From Chitinophagaceae bacterium (lineage in GTDB: Bacteria > Bacteroidota > Bacteroidia > Chitinophagales > Chitinophagaceae): a stretch of 64,000 bases of DNA. A model generated the notes under the pieces. That model was not told where the DNA came from and searched no databases. It saw nothing but the letters and a program-made list of their open reading frames with translations. The position numbers were made by a program, and so were the translations under genes. This document shows, piece by piece, positions 36,020-45,042 of this stretch; the stretch's first letter is position 1; each line of letters opens with the position of its first letter. Location of the stretch: NCBI GenBank assembly GCA_016786845.1, contig JAEUVB010000013.1:62001-126000 (forward strand), in the 5' to 3' direction.

Positions 36020-37627
36020 TTATCGAATCACCAATCGACGTGAAATTGGATATCCATTCATGTTTAAGGTGATTATATATAATCCAGTTGATAAAGCATG
36101 CGAACTTGGTTGAATTGAGTGTACAAACAAATTCCTTCCGGGATTCAACATTTCCTTCCAGGTTTGTAAGCATTTCCCGGTGTGATCGCTTAAACTAAAT
36201 TCAGCTTGACAGGATTGATCAGTAATCACTTCCAATTGTAAGTTTGCATTTCCCTCTGCCGGATTAGGCCAAACCGAAAATACGTAAGGGTCATGTTGTA
36301 AATCATTTACTCCTGCAGCCGCATAAGTAACTGTTGAATCATAACTTTCGGATACCCAGCCGGTGATATAACATTTTTGGGTAGGTGTACTCCATTCATT
36401 TACAATCGGGAATCTGGGAGAGGCACTGGTACCCATAGTTAAAGGACGTTCTCGCATGCCTCCTGCAGCTCCCTGCAGACTATCATCTTTTACGATGATT
36501 CGTTTCACACCTTTAATGTCCTCCACGCCGGATAGTACCACTGCGTGCCCTTGCCTAATTACTGTACCTCCCGGACCGGCACTGACCCATTGTACCAGCA
36601 TTTCAACATCCTCACCTTTTTTCATTTCACTGTACAACCAATCGAAATCGAGATGCAAAGAATCGACACTTCCAAGGTTTTTTCCTTTATTTTCTGCGCA
36701 ATGATTATATCCGTTTGTGAAGGATTTATGACATGCATTGGTATCGAATACATCCTGAAACTTTACATGGATAGGTAGTTTGTATTTTTCGATATATTCC
36801 ATTTTACCACGTATCATGGTATCGGTCATTACACCCTTATCATATTGACGTTTCATGGCCTTACTCATTTCCTCTACTTTCTGTTTCAGGGTCAAACCGG
36901 TAACCAATTCTGAAGGATGACGGTCCTCAAGCCATTGCATACTATTGGCACAAGAGGTTGGCACGCAAGCATTCCAATCATTGGCATACCCTGGTGCAGT
37001 TGTTCCATTATGTGTGGTGGAATCTAGATCATAATTATGCATATTACAGCCCCGAGTAACCTTACGGGTTGAATCTGTTTCAGTCCAGTCGTTGGGTGGA
37101 ATTGGTACACTCATTTGCAGGGGTATGGTGTCTAGAGCAATGGACCCGGGACCATAATTCCAAATTGCAGTACCAATAGTATTTAGTTGAAATGAAGAAG
37201 GTGGTAAAGGCAGATCCACAAAAGGCAAAACAGTATCCGAAATTAAATAAGTTGTATACATCTGATATAGACTCAGATTAGTCCCGTCAGGTATACCCAA
37301 TGGACCCATTTTGACTGTATAGGTCAAAGTGCGTAAAGTTGGAAATGTATCCAGCATTAAATTTTCGATGACCCAATACTGTTGTGACATGGAGATAGGA
37401 TCTTCCAGTACAAGATTGAGAAATTTCGGAACACCTCCTGGTGGATTACTGTACTGAATATTGAATTCCAGATCAGAAGAAAGTGGCCTTTGAAAGGGAT
37501 TGACATAAGAAACCTGTTTGATGGATTCTATATTAACCGAGAACTGAGCATAAGACGAAGTGAGTCCAATAATAACAAAATACAATATGGCTATACCATA
37601 ACGATAAGTAAGAAGAACTTTTTTCAT
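36020..37627 (-). CDS. T9SS-secreted C39-like peptidase domain protein
   Basis: A 535-residue secreted protein. Residues about 205-430 resemble a C39-like cysteine peptidase: NDWNACVPTSCANSMQWLED places a Cys in the usual nucleophile position, GHAVVLSGVEDIKGVKRI supplies His, and IVKDDSLQG an Asp. Whether it is active is not certain. The N-terminal 190 residues are a beta-rich domain with a signal peptide ending SSYAQ. The C-terminal FSVWPNPAEGNANLQLEV to YPISRRLVIR is a T9SS type A sorting domain. It is monocistronic and followed by the GGGTAT stem-loop. Confidence 0.83.
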   Translation of the reverse strand: MKKVLLTYRYGIAILYFVIIGLTSSYAQFSVNIESIKQVSYVNPFQRPLSSDLEFNIQYSNPPGGVPKFLNLVLEDPISMSQQYWVIENLMLDTFPTLRTLTYTVKMGPLGIPDGTNLSLYQMYTTYLISDTVLPFVDLPLPPSSFQLNTIGTAIWNYGPGSIALDTIPLQMSVPIPPNDWTETDSTRKVTRGCNMHNYDLDSTTHNGTTAPGYANDWNACVPTSCANSMQWLEDRHPSELVTGLTLKQKVEEMSKAMKRQYDKGVMTDTMIRGKMEYIEKYKLPIHVKFQDVFDTNACHKSFTNGYNHCAENKGKNLGSVDSLHLDFDWLYSEMKKGEDVEMLVQWVSAGPGGTVIRQGHAVVLSGVEDIKGVKRIIVKDDSLQGAAGGMRERPLTMGTSASPRFPIVNEWSTPTQKCYITGWVSESYDSTVTYAAAGVNDLQHDPYVFSVWPNPAEGNANLQLEVITDQSCQAEFSLSDHTGKCLQTWKEMLNPGRNLFVHSIQPSSHALSTGLYIITLNMNGYPISRRLVIR

Positions 37628-37883
37628 AGCATAGGATTTTGGTGAATAATAAAAGAGCTATGTAAAATTAAATGCATTGCTGGCGGATAATAAAATAATG
37701 GCAACGATTAATTGTTAATGCATGCAGACTTTAACAATTCAGCCCTTATTTGTTTCAACAAAAGAGCAAAAAATTGTATTTAACTTGTAGGGGCTGTAAT
37801 TGATTCGGCATGGAATAAGATCCGTCACGGACTATTTAAACCGTTTAAAGCTAGCCTATTATTGAAGCTTTCACTTCTTCAAT

Positions 37884-38864
37884 TTATCCCAATATCCAAC
37901 TGAAATTCATTTCCTTATCCGGAATTTTCATTCGATCGGAAAGACGTTGTAAGCGATCGGGTAAAGCCATCACATAATCGCGGGCCTTTTCGCCATTTTC
38001 TTTTAATCCGGTGAGTCCGTCTATCTTCCATTCACCGATGAGTTCGCGCATGATATTGACATAATCAGTAGCGGTATATACACCCAATCGTTGAGCGGCA
38101 TCCGTAAAATTGGCAAAGGTCCCTACGCGCTCTCCAAGCTCACGAAGAGCTTGTGCAGGCATCACGATCTTTTTACGCATCATATCTTCAAAAGCAAGCA
38201 TCATTTCATTGGTATCCAACTCGAATATTTTACCGATGAAGTGTTTGTATGCCGTTGCATGACGGGCTTCTTCCGCAGCTACCATTCCGCATATTTTAGC
38301 CAGCACTGCATTCCCGCTTTTTTTGGCCAATGTAGCCACACGACGATGTGAAATATTGGTAGCTAATTCCTGAAAACTGGTATACATAAAAGTTCTGTAA
38401 GGGTCATTTTGCATATCCAAATCAAAACCATCGGCAATTAAATACTGCGTAGACGCTTCAAATTTCGGCATATCTATACGACCGCATAAATACAGGTAAC
38501 GATTAAGTACATCGCCATGACGGTTTTCTTCCGCTGTCCATGATCGGATCCATTTCATCCATCCACCATGTACGTTTTGATGCACGCCTCTTAAGGCTCC
38601 AAGCCAGGTTTCATAGGTTGGCAAAGCTTCTTCCGTAATGGTATCTCCGACCAAAACCGCAAGCAAATCATAGTTCAGATTTTCAGCTTGTTCCTGTAAG
38701 ATTTTGACTTCTGCTGCAAAATTTTCGGCATGGGATACTGGCAAAAAGTCACCCGGTTGCCAATTGGTTTCAGGTGAACTAAGATAAGTAAGACCCACTG
38801 TTTCTACTTCCTTTTCCAGAAACAACATCACTTCCTCACGAGAAGGCGTCATCGATTCATTCAT
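37884..38864 (-). CDS. acyl-[ACP] desaturase (Fab2-type, diiron)
   Basis: Oxygen-dependent soluble desaturase that introduces a cis double bond into acyl-ACP. The 326-residue protein has two carboxylate-His motifs for the diiron centre: TAEENRHGDVLNRYL near residue 110 and AAEEARHATAYKHF near residue 200. The Q-E-L-A-T-N-I-S-H-R helix before the second motif is typical of the plant-like family. This route needs O2, so the host is expected to grow aerobically. A TACCTTTA box at 38881-38888, one mismatch from TAnnTTTG, may be its promoter. The nearby serine palmitoyltransferase suggests a lipid-rich neighbourhood. Confidence 0.92.
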   Translation of the reverse strand: MNESMTPSREEVMLFLEKEVETVGLTYLSSPETNWQPGDFLPVSHAENFAAEVKILQEQAENLNYDLLAVLVGDTITEEALPTYETWLGALRGVHQNVHGGWMKWIRSWTAEENRHGDVLNRYLYLCGRIDMPKFEASTQYLIADGFDLDMQNDPYRTFMYTSFQELATNISHRRVATLAKKSGNAVLAKICGMVAAEEARHATAYKHFIGKIFELDTNEMMLAFEDMMRKKIVMPAQALRELGERVGTFANFTDAAQRLGVYTATDYVNIMRELIGEWKIDGLTGLKENGEKARDYVMALPDRLQRLSDRMKIPDKEMNFSWILG

Positions 38865-38891
38865 ATACTATATAAAAAGCTAAAGGTAGGA

Positions 38892-38968
38892 GGGAATGCC
38901 CGATTATAATAATAATCGGGTATAAATAATGAAACGGGTATAGCGAACCATACCCGTTTTGCATTCCC
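38892..38968. repeat. branched GGGTAT stem-loop element 2
   Basis: An outer pair GGGAATGC/GCATTCCC (38892-38899 and 38961-38968) encloses two hairpins: CCCGATTAT/ATAATCGGG (38899-38920) and AAACGGGTAT/ATACCCGTTT (38932-38959). CGGGTAT occurs twice (38917-38923 and 38935-38941), so two alternative folds can compete for one ATACCCG arm. It lies between the desaturase promoter region and the small lipoprotein gene on the minus strand. Confidence 0.6.
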
Positions 38969-39017
38969 ATTGATTTGATTAGAGGTTCAATCGGAATGAC
39001 TTTTTGCCCGTAAATTT

Positions 39018-39227
39018 TTACCTAACGCTGTATTTCTGTATGTTTCCTTGTATTGGCGGTATTTTATATAAACTATGAACGAATCCGGCACCATGCTTTG
39101 GCATCGATGTATTCAAGCTTATCGCAGGCTCTAAATCATCTTTTGTTTTACATTTTACCGAAAGCAATAAAGTACAAGCTGACAGAAAGCATAAAGAGGA
39201 TAGTATAGACCACTTCATCGGTTTCAT
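39018..39227 (-). CDS. small putative lipoprotein
   Basis: A 69-residue predicted peptide starting MKPMKWSILSSLCFLSACTL, with hydrophobic N-terminus and Cys residues at positions 13, 18 and 26. The lipobox could be LLSVKC at 21-26, followed by a mature segment KTKDDLEPAISLNTSMPKHG. I know no family. Its position between genes of the same strand and the stem-loop just after it support a real gene, but evidence is thin. Confidence 0.4.
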   Translation of the reverse strand: MKPMKWSILSSLCFLSACTLLLSVKCKTKDDLEPAISLNTSMPKHGAGFVHSLYKIPPIQGNIQKYSVR

Positions 39228-39337
39228 ACTCGAAAGATTTATCGGTCAAATATATGACGGTGTGAACAGACCTGATTGCAGACCGGGTCAGAACGTTTTA
39301 TCAGTTTGTGAGCCGGCCGTTTGGGTTAGTCAGTGAA

Positions 39338-40954
39338 TCATTTGATTACTTCAGGAATCGTTTTACCGATACAAGCATTCGGCATTTGTATACGAAGCAG
39401 GGAGGCTATAGTCGCTGCAATATCGGTCATGTGTATATCCCGATATGTAATACCCGGCTTGATACCCCATCCATACCATATTAACGGAATGTGGGTATCA
39501 TAAGGATTCCAGGTTCCGTGAGTGGTGCCAGTCAGGGCATAGGCATCGAGCCAGGCCGGCTTCAAAAGTAAAAGAATATCGCCGCTTCGGTTGGGTACAT
39601 ATCCATTTATCGCCATCTCACGAATAGGGTTAGGTACCACAGCGTCATTGATATGATGCATATCGAAGGCAAATTGAATTTCACTATTTGACCGTAACAA
39701 AGACATCACATCATTCGCGATTTTGTCGCGATTGAGTTTCATCGCGTTCAAAGTGGAATCACTGAACCAAATAAAATTCTCGGCCACACTTCTGATGATG
39801 GTATTACTGCCGTAGGTCAGGGCCAAAGATTTATTGAGTGCTTGTTTGAGTGTATCACCAAAGAAAAATCCGGCAGGAACTTTCCGGTCGATCAGATATT
39901 GTGGATTATGTGCCACGCCATGATCGGCAGTGAGAAAAACGGTATACTGACCCGCCCCTACTGTTTCATCCAGGTAATTCAACAAGGCGGCTATTTCAGC
40001 GTCTAAGCGCAGATAAGTATCTTCGATTTCGATCGAATTGGGACCATACATATGTCCAACATAGTCGGTAGAAGAATAACTAATACAAAGAAAGTCCGTT
40101 TCTTCACCTTGCCCCAACTTTTCCTTTTCAATGGCGGTTTTGGCAAATTCAGATACGATACTGTTTCCCCAAGGGGTCCTCTTGATATCGTTTAATCTCA
40201 GGGTTGCCGTTTTGTGCGGGAAAGTGGTCGTTAGTTCACCGGTAAATTTCCCTTCATAAGCATTCTGATCCTCGCTGCTTTGATGATAGGTATTTATCGG
40301 ATAAAGGCTATTCCAATCCTGTTGCATATAGGTTTTGGCCAGATTTCGTTGGTTGAAGGCAATCACCCAATCCGGTAAACTGCTCATATAAAAGCTACTG
40401 CTCATAAAAACGCCATTGCTGTCGTCCATCCAGTAAGCGGCACTGGCTGTATGGCCACCCGGCAAAATAGACGCTCTATCTTTCACGGACACCGCAATCA
40501 CCTTGGAGCGAAAATTACTTTGTAGTCTTAATTCATCGGTAATCGTATTGGCCCACATGTTCACCGGGCTCATGCGACCGGCTTTTTGGGTTCCCCCGAT
40601 GGCAGAAGACTTTGGGTCGCTGGTACAATAGACGGGCAGTCCGGTGATTCGGTCGATCCAATCATTGCTGGCAATGCCGTGAAAAGCGGGAACACTTCCG
40701 GTGTAAATACAGGCATGTCCGGGCCCGGTATAACTCGGCAAATAATTGATATAAGTATTGGCACAATCATGTCCGTCCCGCATCAGGCGCAAAAAACCAT
40801 TTTCCGATAATCTGTTCCTAAATCTGGCCAAATAGTCGGGACGCATTTGATCCACCACAATACCGACCATCAGCTTAGGGCCTTCATTTTTTTTTATCTT
40901 CCCCGCAAACACCTCCAAGGAAAGGAATAATAGACAAATACTAAGGTTGCGCAT
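39338..40954 (-). CDS. PafA-like alkaline phosphatase
   Basis: A 538-residue secreted phosphatase of the alkaline phosphatase superfamily. VVDQMRPDYLARFRNR holds the first metal Asp, and YLPSYTGPGHACIYTGSVPAFHGI holds the catalytic Thr and the metal-associated residues typical of Bacteroidota PafA. SYSSTDYVGHMYGPNS and TADHGVAHNP give further metal ligands. A signal peptide (MRNLSICLLFLSLEVFAG) exports it. It should release inorganic phosphate from monoesters in the periplasm. No Pho-box-like site can be recognised here. Confidence 0.88.
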   Translation of the reverse strand: MRNLSICLLFLSLEVFAGKIKKNEGPKLMVGIVVDQMRPDYLARFRNRLSENGFLRLMRDGHDCANTYINYLPSYTGPGHACIYTGSVPAFHGIASNDWIDRITGLPVYCTSDPKSSAIGGTQKAGRMSPVNMWANTITDELRLQSNFRSKVIAVSVKDRASILPGGHTASAAYWMDDSNGVFMSSSFYMSSLPDWVIAFNQRNLAKTYMQQDWNSLYPINTYHQSSEDQNAYEGKFTGELTTTFPHKTATLRLNDIKRTPWGNSIVSEFAKTAIEKEKLGQGEETDFLCISYSSTDYVGHMYGPNSIEIEDTYLRLDAEIAALLNYLDETVGAGQYTVFLTADHGVAHNPQYLIDRKVPAGFFFGDTLKQALNKSLALTYGSNTIIRSVAENFIWFSDSTLNAMKLNRDKIANDVMSLLRSNSEIQFAFDMHHINDAVVPNPIREMAINGYVPNRSGDILLLLKPAWLDAYALTGTTHGTWNPYDTHIPLIWYGWGIKPGITYRDIHMTDIAATIASLLRIQMPNACIGKTIPEVIK

Positions 40955-41056
40955 GAGTTTTTATTGAATTGTAAAAATGGTAAATAAAGCAGGAAGAAAC
41001 CACATTATTTTGATTATTTTCGCACTTTCATTCATAAAAAATAACGATTCATTCAT

Positions 41057-42301
41057 ATGGCAGATTTATTTGAAAAGTTTACCAATAACAGAGGGTCTTT
41101 AGGACAATATCAGGACAAAGCGCATGGCTACTTCGCTTTCCCGCGCTTAGAGGGCGAAATTAATAACAGAATGAAGTTTCAGGGCAAAGAAATGGTGATT
41201 TGGAGCCTGAATAACTATTTGGGACTTGCCAATCACCCTGAAGTTCGCAAAGCTGACGCCGATGCTGCAGCTCAATGGGGTTTAGCCTATCCGATGGGAG
41301 CCCGTATGATGAGCGGTAACTCTGTTTTGCATGAACAATTGGAAAATGAATTGGCAGCCTTTGTGAGCAAACCGGATGCTTTTTTGCTGAATTATGGCTA
41401 TCAGGGCATGGCCTCTATAGTAGACTGCCTTTGCAGTCGCCGCGATGTGGTGGTTTATGATGCAGAAAGTCATGCATGCATACTGGATGGTCTTCGCATG
41501 GTTCCTGCGCATCGATTTGTTTTCAAGCACAATGATATTGAAGACTTCGAAAAACAAATGGTTCGTGCTACAAAAATGACCGAAGAAACAGGAGGCGGTA
41601 TTCTTGTGATTACCGAAGGCGTATTTGGCATGGCCGGTGATCAGGGTCGATTAAAAGAAATTTGTGCCTTAAAATTAAAATATCAATTCCGATTGCTGGT
41701 AGACGATGCACATGGTTTTGGCACCATGGGTGCTACCGGAGCCGGTGTCGGTGAAGAACAAGGATGTCAGGATCAAATCGACGTCTACTTTTCAACTTTT
41801 GCCAAAAGCATGGCCAGTATTGGGGGTTTTGTGGCGGGTGAAAAAGAAATTATCAATTACTTCCGATACAACCTACGCTCACAGATATTCGCCAAAAGCT
41901 TACCAATGCCTTTGGTGGTTGGGAACCTCAAGCGCCTCGAGTTGCTCAAAAGCAAACCTGAACTCCGTGAAAAACTTTGGGAGAATGTAAGAAGTCTGCA
42001 ACGTCAACTGAAAGAAAATGGATTTGACATTGGCAAAACGGATTCGCCTGTAACTCCGGTCTATATGCATGGTGGTGTTTTTGAAGCCTCGCAACTGATT
42101 ATGGACATGCGCGAAAACTACAATATCTTTTGTTCTATTGTGGTCTACCCGGTGATTCCAAGAGGACATATCATCCTCCGTTTGATTCCAACTGCCGTAC
42201 ACAATGAAGAGGATATTCGTGAAACCATAGAAGCCTTCAAAGCAGTGAAGCATAAATTGGTCAACAAACTTTATCCGGACGAAATTCCATCTATCGTTTA
42301 G
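41057..42301 (+). CDS. spt: serine palmitoyltransferase-type aminotransferase
   Basis: A 414-residue pyridoxal-phosphate enzyme of the alpha-oxoamine synthase family. NNYLGLANHPEVRKA, then GSRMMSGNS-like GARMMSGNSVLHEQLE, then DDAHGFGTMGATGAG and YFSTFAKSMASIGGFVAGE (with the PLP-binding Lys) match Bacteroidota serine palmitoyltransferase, which condenses serine with palmitoyl-CoA to start sphingolipid synthesis. It could also be an AKB ligase, but the length and the TFAKSMASIGGF context favour Spt. The next gene starts on the last base of its stop codon. Confidence 0.87.
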   Translation: MADLFEKFTNNRGSLGQYQDKAHGYFAFPRLEGEINNRMKFQGKEMVIWSLNNYLGLANHPEVRKADADAAAQWGLAYPMGARMMSGNSVLHEQLENELAAFVSKPDAFLLNYGYQGMASIVDCLCSRRDVVVYDAESHACILDGLRMVPAHRFVFKHNDIEDFEKQMVRATKMTEETGGGILVITEGVFGMAGDQGRLKEICALKLKYQFRLLVDDAHGFGTMGATGAGVGEEQGCQDQIDVYFSTFAKSMASIGGFVAGEKEIINYFRYNLRSQIFAKSLPMPLVVGNLKRLELLKSKPELREKLWENVRSLQRQLKENGFDIGKTDSPVTPVYMHGGVFEASQLIMDMRENYNIFCSIVVYPVIPRGHIILRLIPTAVHNEEDIRETIEAFKAVKHKLVNKLYPDEIPSIV

Positions 42302-42696
42302 TGAGAATCCTGGTATCAATATTATTATTCGCATTGATTGGCAGCAATCAATGCGCGATGTTGATCGTAACGATATCATGGAATGCAAATCGGGATTTTG
42401 TCTCAAGTCGATTGTGTGAAAATATCGACAAACCTCAAATGCAATGTAAAGGCAAATGTCAATTGACGAAGCAATACCAAAAAATCCACCATGATCAGGA
42501 TTTGGATGGGAAGGGAAAAGGCAAAATTAGTTTACACAATATCGACGTCTTCATTGCCGGTTCGGAGCTCAACACTTTGACCCAAGACCAAACCACGGAC
42601 CATGACGGGTCAAAATTGAGTATCTATTCTATTCAATACCGATACAATTTTCTACATCAATTGATCAAGCCACCAAACGTCAACAAATGTTCCTAG
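42301..42696 (+). CDS. small secreted Cys-rich protein (metal-handling candidate)
   Basis: A 131-residue protein beginning with a GTG that overlaps the preceding stop codon by one base. The signal peptide is MRILVSILLFALIGSNQC. The mature part has the Cys pattern RLCENIDKPQMQCKGKCQLTKQYQ, with a CKGKC pair that I know from small Bacteroidota proteins next to transport genes. An internal ATG at 42358 would remove the signal peptide and is rejected. It seems to head a three-gene secreted cassette (42301-44065). Confidence 0.62.
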   Translation: MRILVSILLFALIGSNQCAMLIVTISWNANRDFVSSRLCENIDKPQMQCKGKCQLTKQYQKIHHDQDLDGKGKGKISLHNIDVFIAGSELNTLTQDQTTDHDGSKLSIYSIQYRYNFLHQLIKPPNVNKCS

Positions 42697-42732
42697 CCCA
42701 ATTCAGCTTCTTTCATTTGTAAAACGTTTCTC

Positions 42733-43638
42733 ATGCGCATACTTATATGTGTGATACTATTCAGTATCCACTCAGGTTATATTTTAGCCTGCGATCTTTG
42801 CAGCTGCTCCGGTGGCAGTAACCATTTTGGAATTTTACCCAATCACAAAAAAAACTTTGTAGGGTTCAGATTCCAAATGAAACAATTCCATACATCGGCT
42901 CATCATTTGGATCAGGAATCCTATGGTAGCAGTGATGAATATTTTTATTCCGCTGAAATCATAGGCCGGTGGGTTCCCATAAAAAGGGTCCAACTTTTCA
43001 CCATACTACCCTATCAATGGAATCAGCGAAGAGAGAATAATATACATACCCAAGTGCAGGGAATTGGTGACATCAATGTACTAGCCAATTACCAATTGAT
43101 ACAGGCAGACGATGGCACTGAAAAAAGAATAAATCATGCCTTGCAAGCCGGCGTGGGTATAAAATGTCCAACAGGAAAATATGATCAAATTCAAAATCGT
43201 ATTTTACTGAATCAAAATATTCAATTAGGATCCGGATCTTGGGATATCCCGATGAATGTTATTTATACCCTTAAGTATAAGCAAACCGGATTGAATGCAG
43301 AATTACATTACAAACGCAATGGCGTAAATCCACAGCATTATCGATTTGGCGATCGCTTCACTAGTACAATTCGATTATTCACTTCTAAAAAAGTCAAACA
43401 ATTGAATATATTACCGCATATCGGAGGCAGCTTCGAACGGGCAACCTATGATGTACGTAATCAGGTGATCGAAGATTTTACCGGTGGCAATATGATCTTA
43501 TTGAATGCAGGAACCGACCTGTATCTGAAATCCTTCGGATTCAATCTATATGTATTTCAGCCCGTTCGTTCCACTTTTGGAGACAGCCATATTCAGGGCC
43601 GGACACGAATTTCCACTTCTCTCATTTATTTATTTTAA
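42733..43638 (+). CDS. outer-membrane beta-barrel protein with CDLCSC N-terminus
   Basis: A 301-residue secreted protein. After the signal peptide the mature N-terminus is CDLCSCSGG, a Cys cluster of the kind seen in predicted metal-related transporters of Bacteroidota. The rest consists of amphipathic strands (GFRFQMKQFHTSAH, YYSAEIIGRWVPIKRVQLFT-like YFYSAEIIGRWVPIKRVQL) ending in RTRISTSLIYLF, a barrel terminus. Function is unknown; copper or zinc handling is an inference from the Cys motif and its neighbours. Confidence 0.65.
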   Translation: MRILICVILFSIHSGYILACDLCSCSGGSNHFGILPNHKKNFVGFRFQMKQFHTSAHHLDQESYGSSDEYFYSAEIIGRWVPIKRVQLFTILPYQWNQRRENNIHTQVQGIGDINVLANYQLIQADDGTEKRINHALQAGVGIKCPTGKYDQIQNRILLNQNIQLGSGSWDIPMNVIYTLKYKQTGLNAELHYKRNGVNPQHYRFGDRFTSTIRLFTSKKVKQLNILPHIGGSFERATYDVRNQVIEDFTGGNMILLNAGTDLYLKSFGFNLYVFQPVRSTFGDSHIQGRTRISTSLIYLF

Positions 43639-43657
43639 ACTTTAAATATCCTTCAAC

Positions 43658-44065
43658 ATGAAATCTTTATTGAATATACTTATCCTTATTACTCTCTTAA
43701 ACTTAAGCCTGAGCTCATGTACCAAGAAAAATGAAAATACTGATATTGAAAAACCCTATATCGCTGTGGTTGAACCTGAAATGGACGATACCCTTTTTTT
43801 GTCTACAAGCCCGGAAATTCATATTGAATTTACCGTAACAGACAATACATCTTTACATTCACTCCATGTAGAACTTAGAGACGCTGCCAATCAGGTATAT
43901 TATTCATTTGACCCTTCCGTGATGGGTCTCAGTTCTTATCCATTTCATGAGCACCCCTCTCCGACCGGCTTAACGACCACAACCAATATGAAGGTGGTGA
44001 TCACCGCTTTAGATCATCATGACAACACTGAGACCAAAGAAATCAGTTTTGTTGTGGTGCCTTAA
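43658..44065 (+). CDS. lipoprotein, DUF4625-like
   Basis: A 135-residue protein with lipobox (LNLSLSSC, Cys near 21) and a beta-sandwich-like mature part: KPYIAVVEPEMDDTLFLS, HIEFTVTDNTSLHSLHVELRD and the His-containing FHEHPSPTG, then VVITALDHHDNTETKEISF. The combination resembles DUF4625. It closes the three-gene cassette, 19 bp after the preceding stop, and is followed by a terminator. Confidence 0.68.
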   Translation: MKSLLNILILITLLNLSLSSCTKKNENTDIEKPYIAVVEPEMDDTLFLSTSPEIHIEFTVTDNTSLHSLHVELRDAANQVYYSFDPSVMGLSSYPFHEHPSPTGLTTTTNMKVVITALDHHDNTETKEISFVVVP

Positions 44066-44085
44066 GACATCAAATAAATGAATTT

Positions 44086-44113
44086 AAAATGCCGGCTATA
44101 AACCGGCATTTTT
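44086..44113 (+). terminator. rho-independent terminator
   Basis: Stem AAAATGCCGG/CCGGCATTTT, loop CTATAAA, followed by more T. On the minus strand it also leads to A-rich sequence, so it may act in both directions between convergent genes. Confidence 0.88.
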
Positions 44114-44135
44114 ATATTATACCCCACCCGTAGCA

Positions 44136-44390
44136 TCAAGGATACTGATCTTGATTTTCTTTTATTTTTTGAACCGGAGTGAACGGTCTAGTACAACTAT
44201 CATTGACACAAGCTCCATACCCGCAGGAAGAAATATTAAACAGACCTTGGTAAAGAAAAAACAAACCGAAAAAACCCGGCAATGACTGATGATGATAAAA
44301 TGCGCTTATTAATAATCCCATACCGGCAAGAACCCGCAATACGCGAAAAACTGTCCAGTCATAGAATAATATCGATTTTATCCGGCTCAC
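44136..44390 (-). CDS. small membrane protein with Cys-rich tail
   Basis: An 84-residue protein with two hydrophobic segments (VLRVLAGMGLLISAFYHH and LPGFFGLFFLYQGLFNI) and a Cys-rich tail SSCGYGACVNDSCTRP. This resembles the YgaP/DUF2892-type membrane parts that accompany rhodaneses. It begins with a GTG in a GTGA overlap with the stop of the upstream rhodanese, so translation is probably coupled. It is the last gene of the persulfide-dioxygenase unit. Confidence 0.72.
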   Translation of the reverse strand: MSRIKSILFYDWTVFRVLRVLAGMGLLISAFYHHQSLPGFFGLFFLYQGLFNISSCGYGACVNDSCTRPFTPVQKIKENQDQYP

Positions 44391-44707
44391 AGAATTCGGT
44401 TTTGCAAACTACTCCAACCACCACCATTATACACTTGTGTATAACCATTTGACTTCAAAACACTTTTTGCACTGGCACTACGCATGCCACTGGCACAACA
44501 AGTTATAATTGGCTTATTCTTGTCTTTGAGTTTGCTTAGATTTTTAACAATCTGATCTACCGGAATATTGATGGCTCCTTTGATATGCCCGGAAGCAAAT
44601 TCGCCTGAAGAACGCACATCCAAAATGATTGCCCCTTCTTTTAGAATTTGTTTGAAATTTACTTCCGGCCCTCCCAGGCCAAATAGTTTTTTTAAGATAT
44701 TTATCAT
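44387..44707 (-). CDS. rhodanese-domain protein
   Basis: A 106-residue single rhodanese domain. The active site is ITCCASGMRSASAKSVLK, with Cys in the CxxGxRS loop, and the C-terminal signature is YNGGGWSSL. Rhodaneses carry persulfide sulfur to acceptors. It lies between a second rhodanese and a GTGA-coupled membrane protein in the same unit as the persulfide-dioxygenase fusion. No signal peptide is obvious, so it is cytoplasmic. Confidence 0.85.
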   Translation of the reverse strand: MINILKKLFGLGGPEVNFKQILKEGAIILDVRSSGEFASGHIKGAINIPVDQIVKNLSKLKDKNKPIITCCASGMRSASAKSVLKSNGYTQVYNGGGWSSLQNRIL

Positions 44708-44737
44708 ATTTGAGTTTGAATTTGGGTATTACGAAAT

Positions 44738-45031
44738 TTAATGGGACTGTGTTGTTTTGGATTGCTGATAATTAATATCGAGCCAGGAACCGGCATTATA
44801 GCATTCGATACCCTGTTGTGTAATGAATCGTTCTGCCATACCGCTTCTGTTTCCTGAGGCGCAGCAAAGGATTAATGGAGATGGCAATGTTTTGAGTTCA
44901 TCGATCCGATGGGGTATTTCCTGTAAAGGTATATTGATAGCACCTTCTGCATGAGCTGCAGCAAATTCCTCATAGGTGCGTACATCCACGATGCTGCCTT
45001 TACCGTTTAAAATCAATTGTTCTATATTCAT
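44738..45031 (-). CDS. rhodanese-domain protein
   Basis: A 97-residue rhodanese domain with active-site loop ILCCASGNRSGMAERF and closing YNAGSWLDI. It has the CASGNRS loop of sulfur carriers. It is a likely duplicate of the downstream rhodanese at 44387-44707, with which it shares the CCASGxRS core. It is in the same cluster as the persulfide-dioxygenase fusion. Confidence 0.85.
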   Translation of the reverse strand: MNIEQLILNGKGSIVDVRTYEEFAAAHAEGAINIPLQEIPHRIDELKTLPSPLILCCASGNRSGMAERFITQQGIECYNAGSWLDINYQQSKTTQSH

Positions 45032-45042
45032 GTTTTTGTTTT

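Noticed and set aside
42358..42696. Internal ATG start for the Cys-rich protein
   Set aside because: It would delete the signal peptide encoded after the GTG at 42301.
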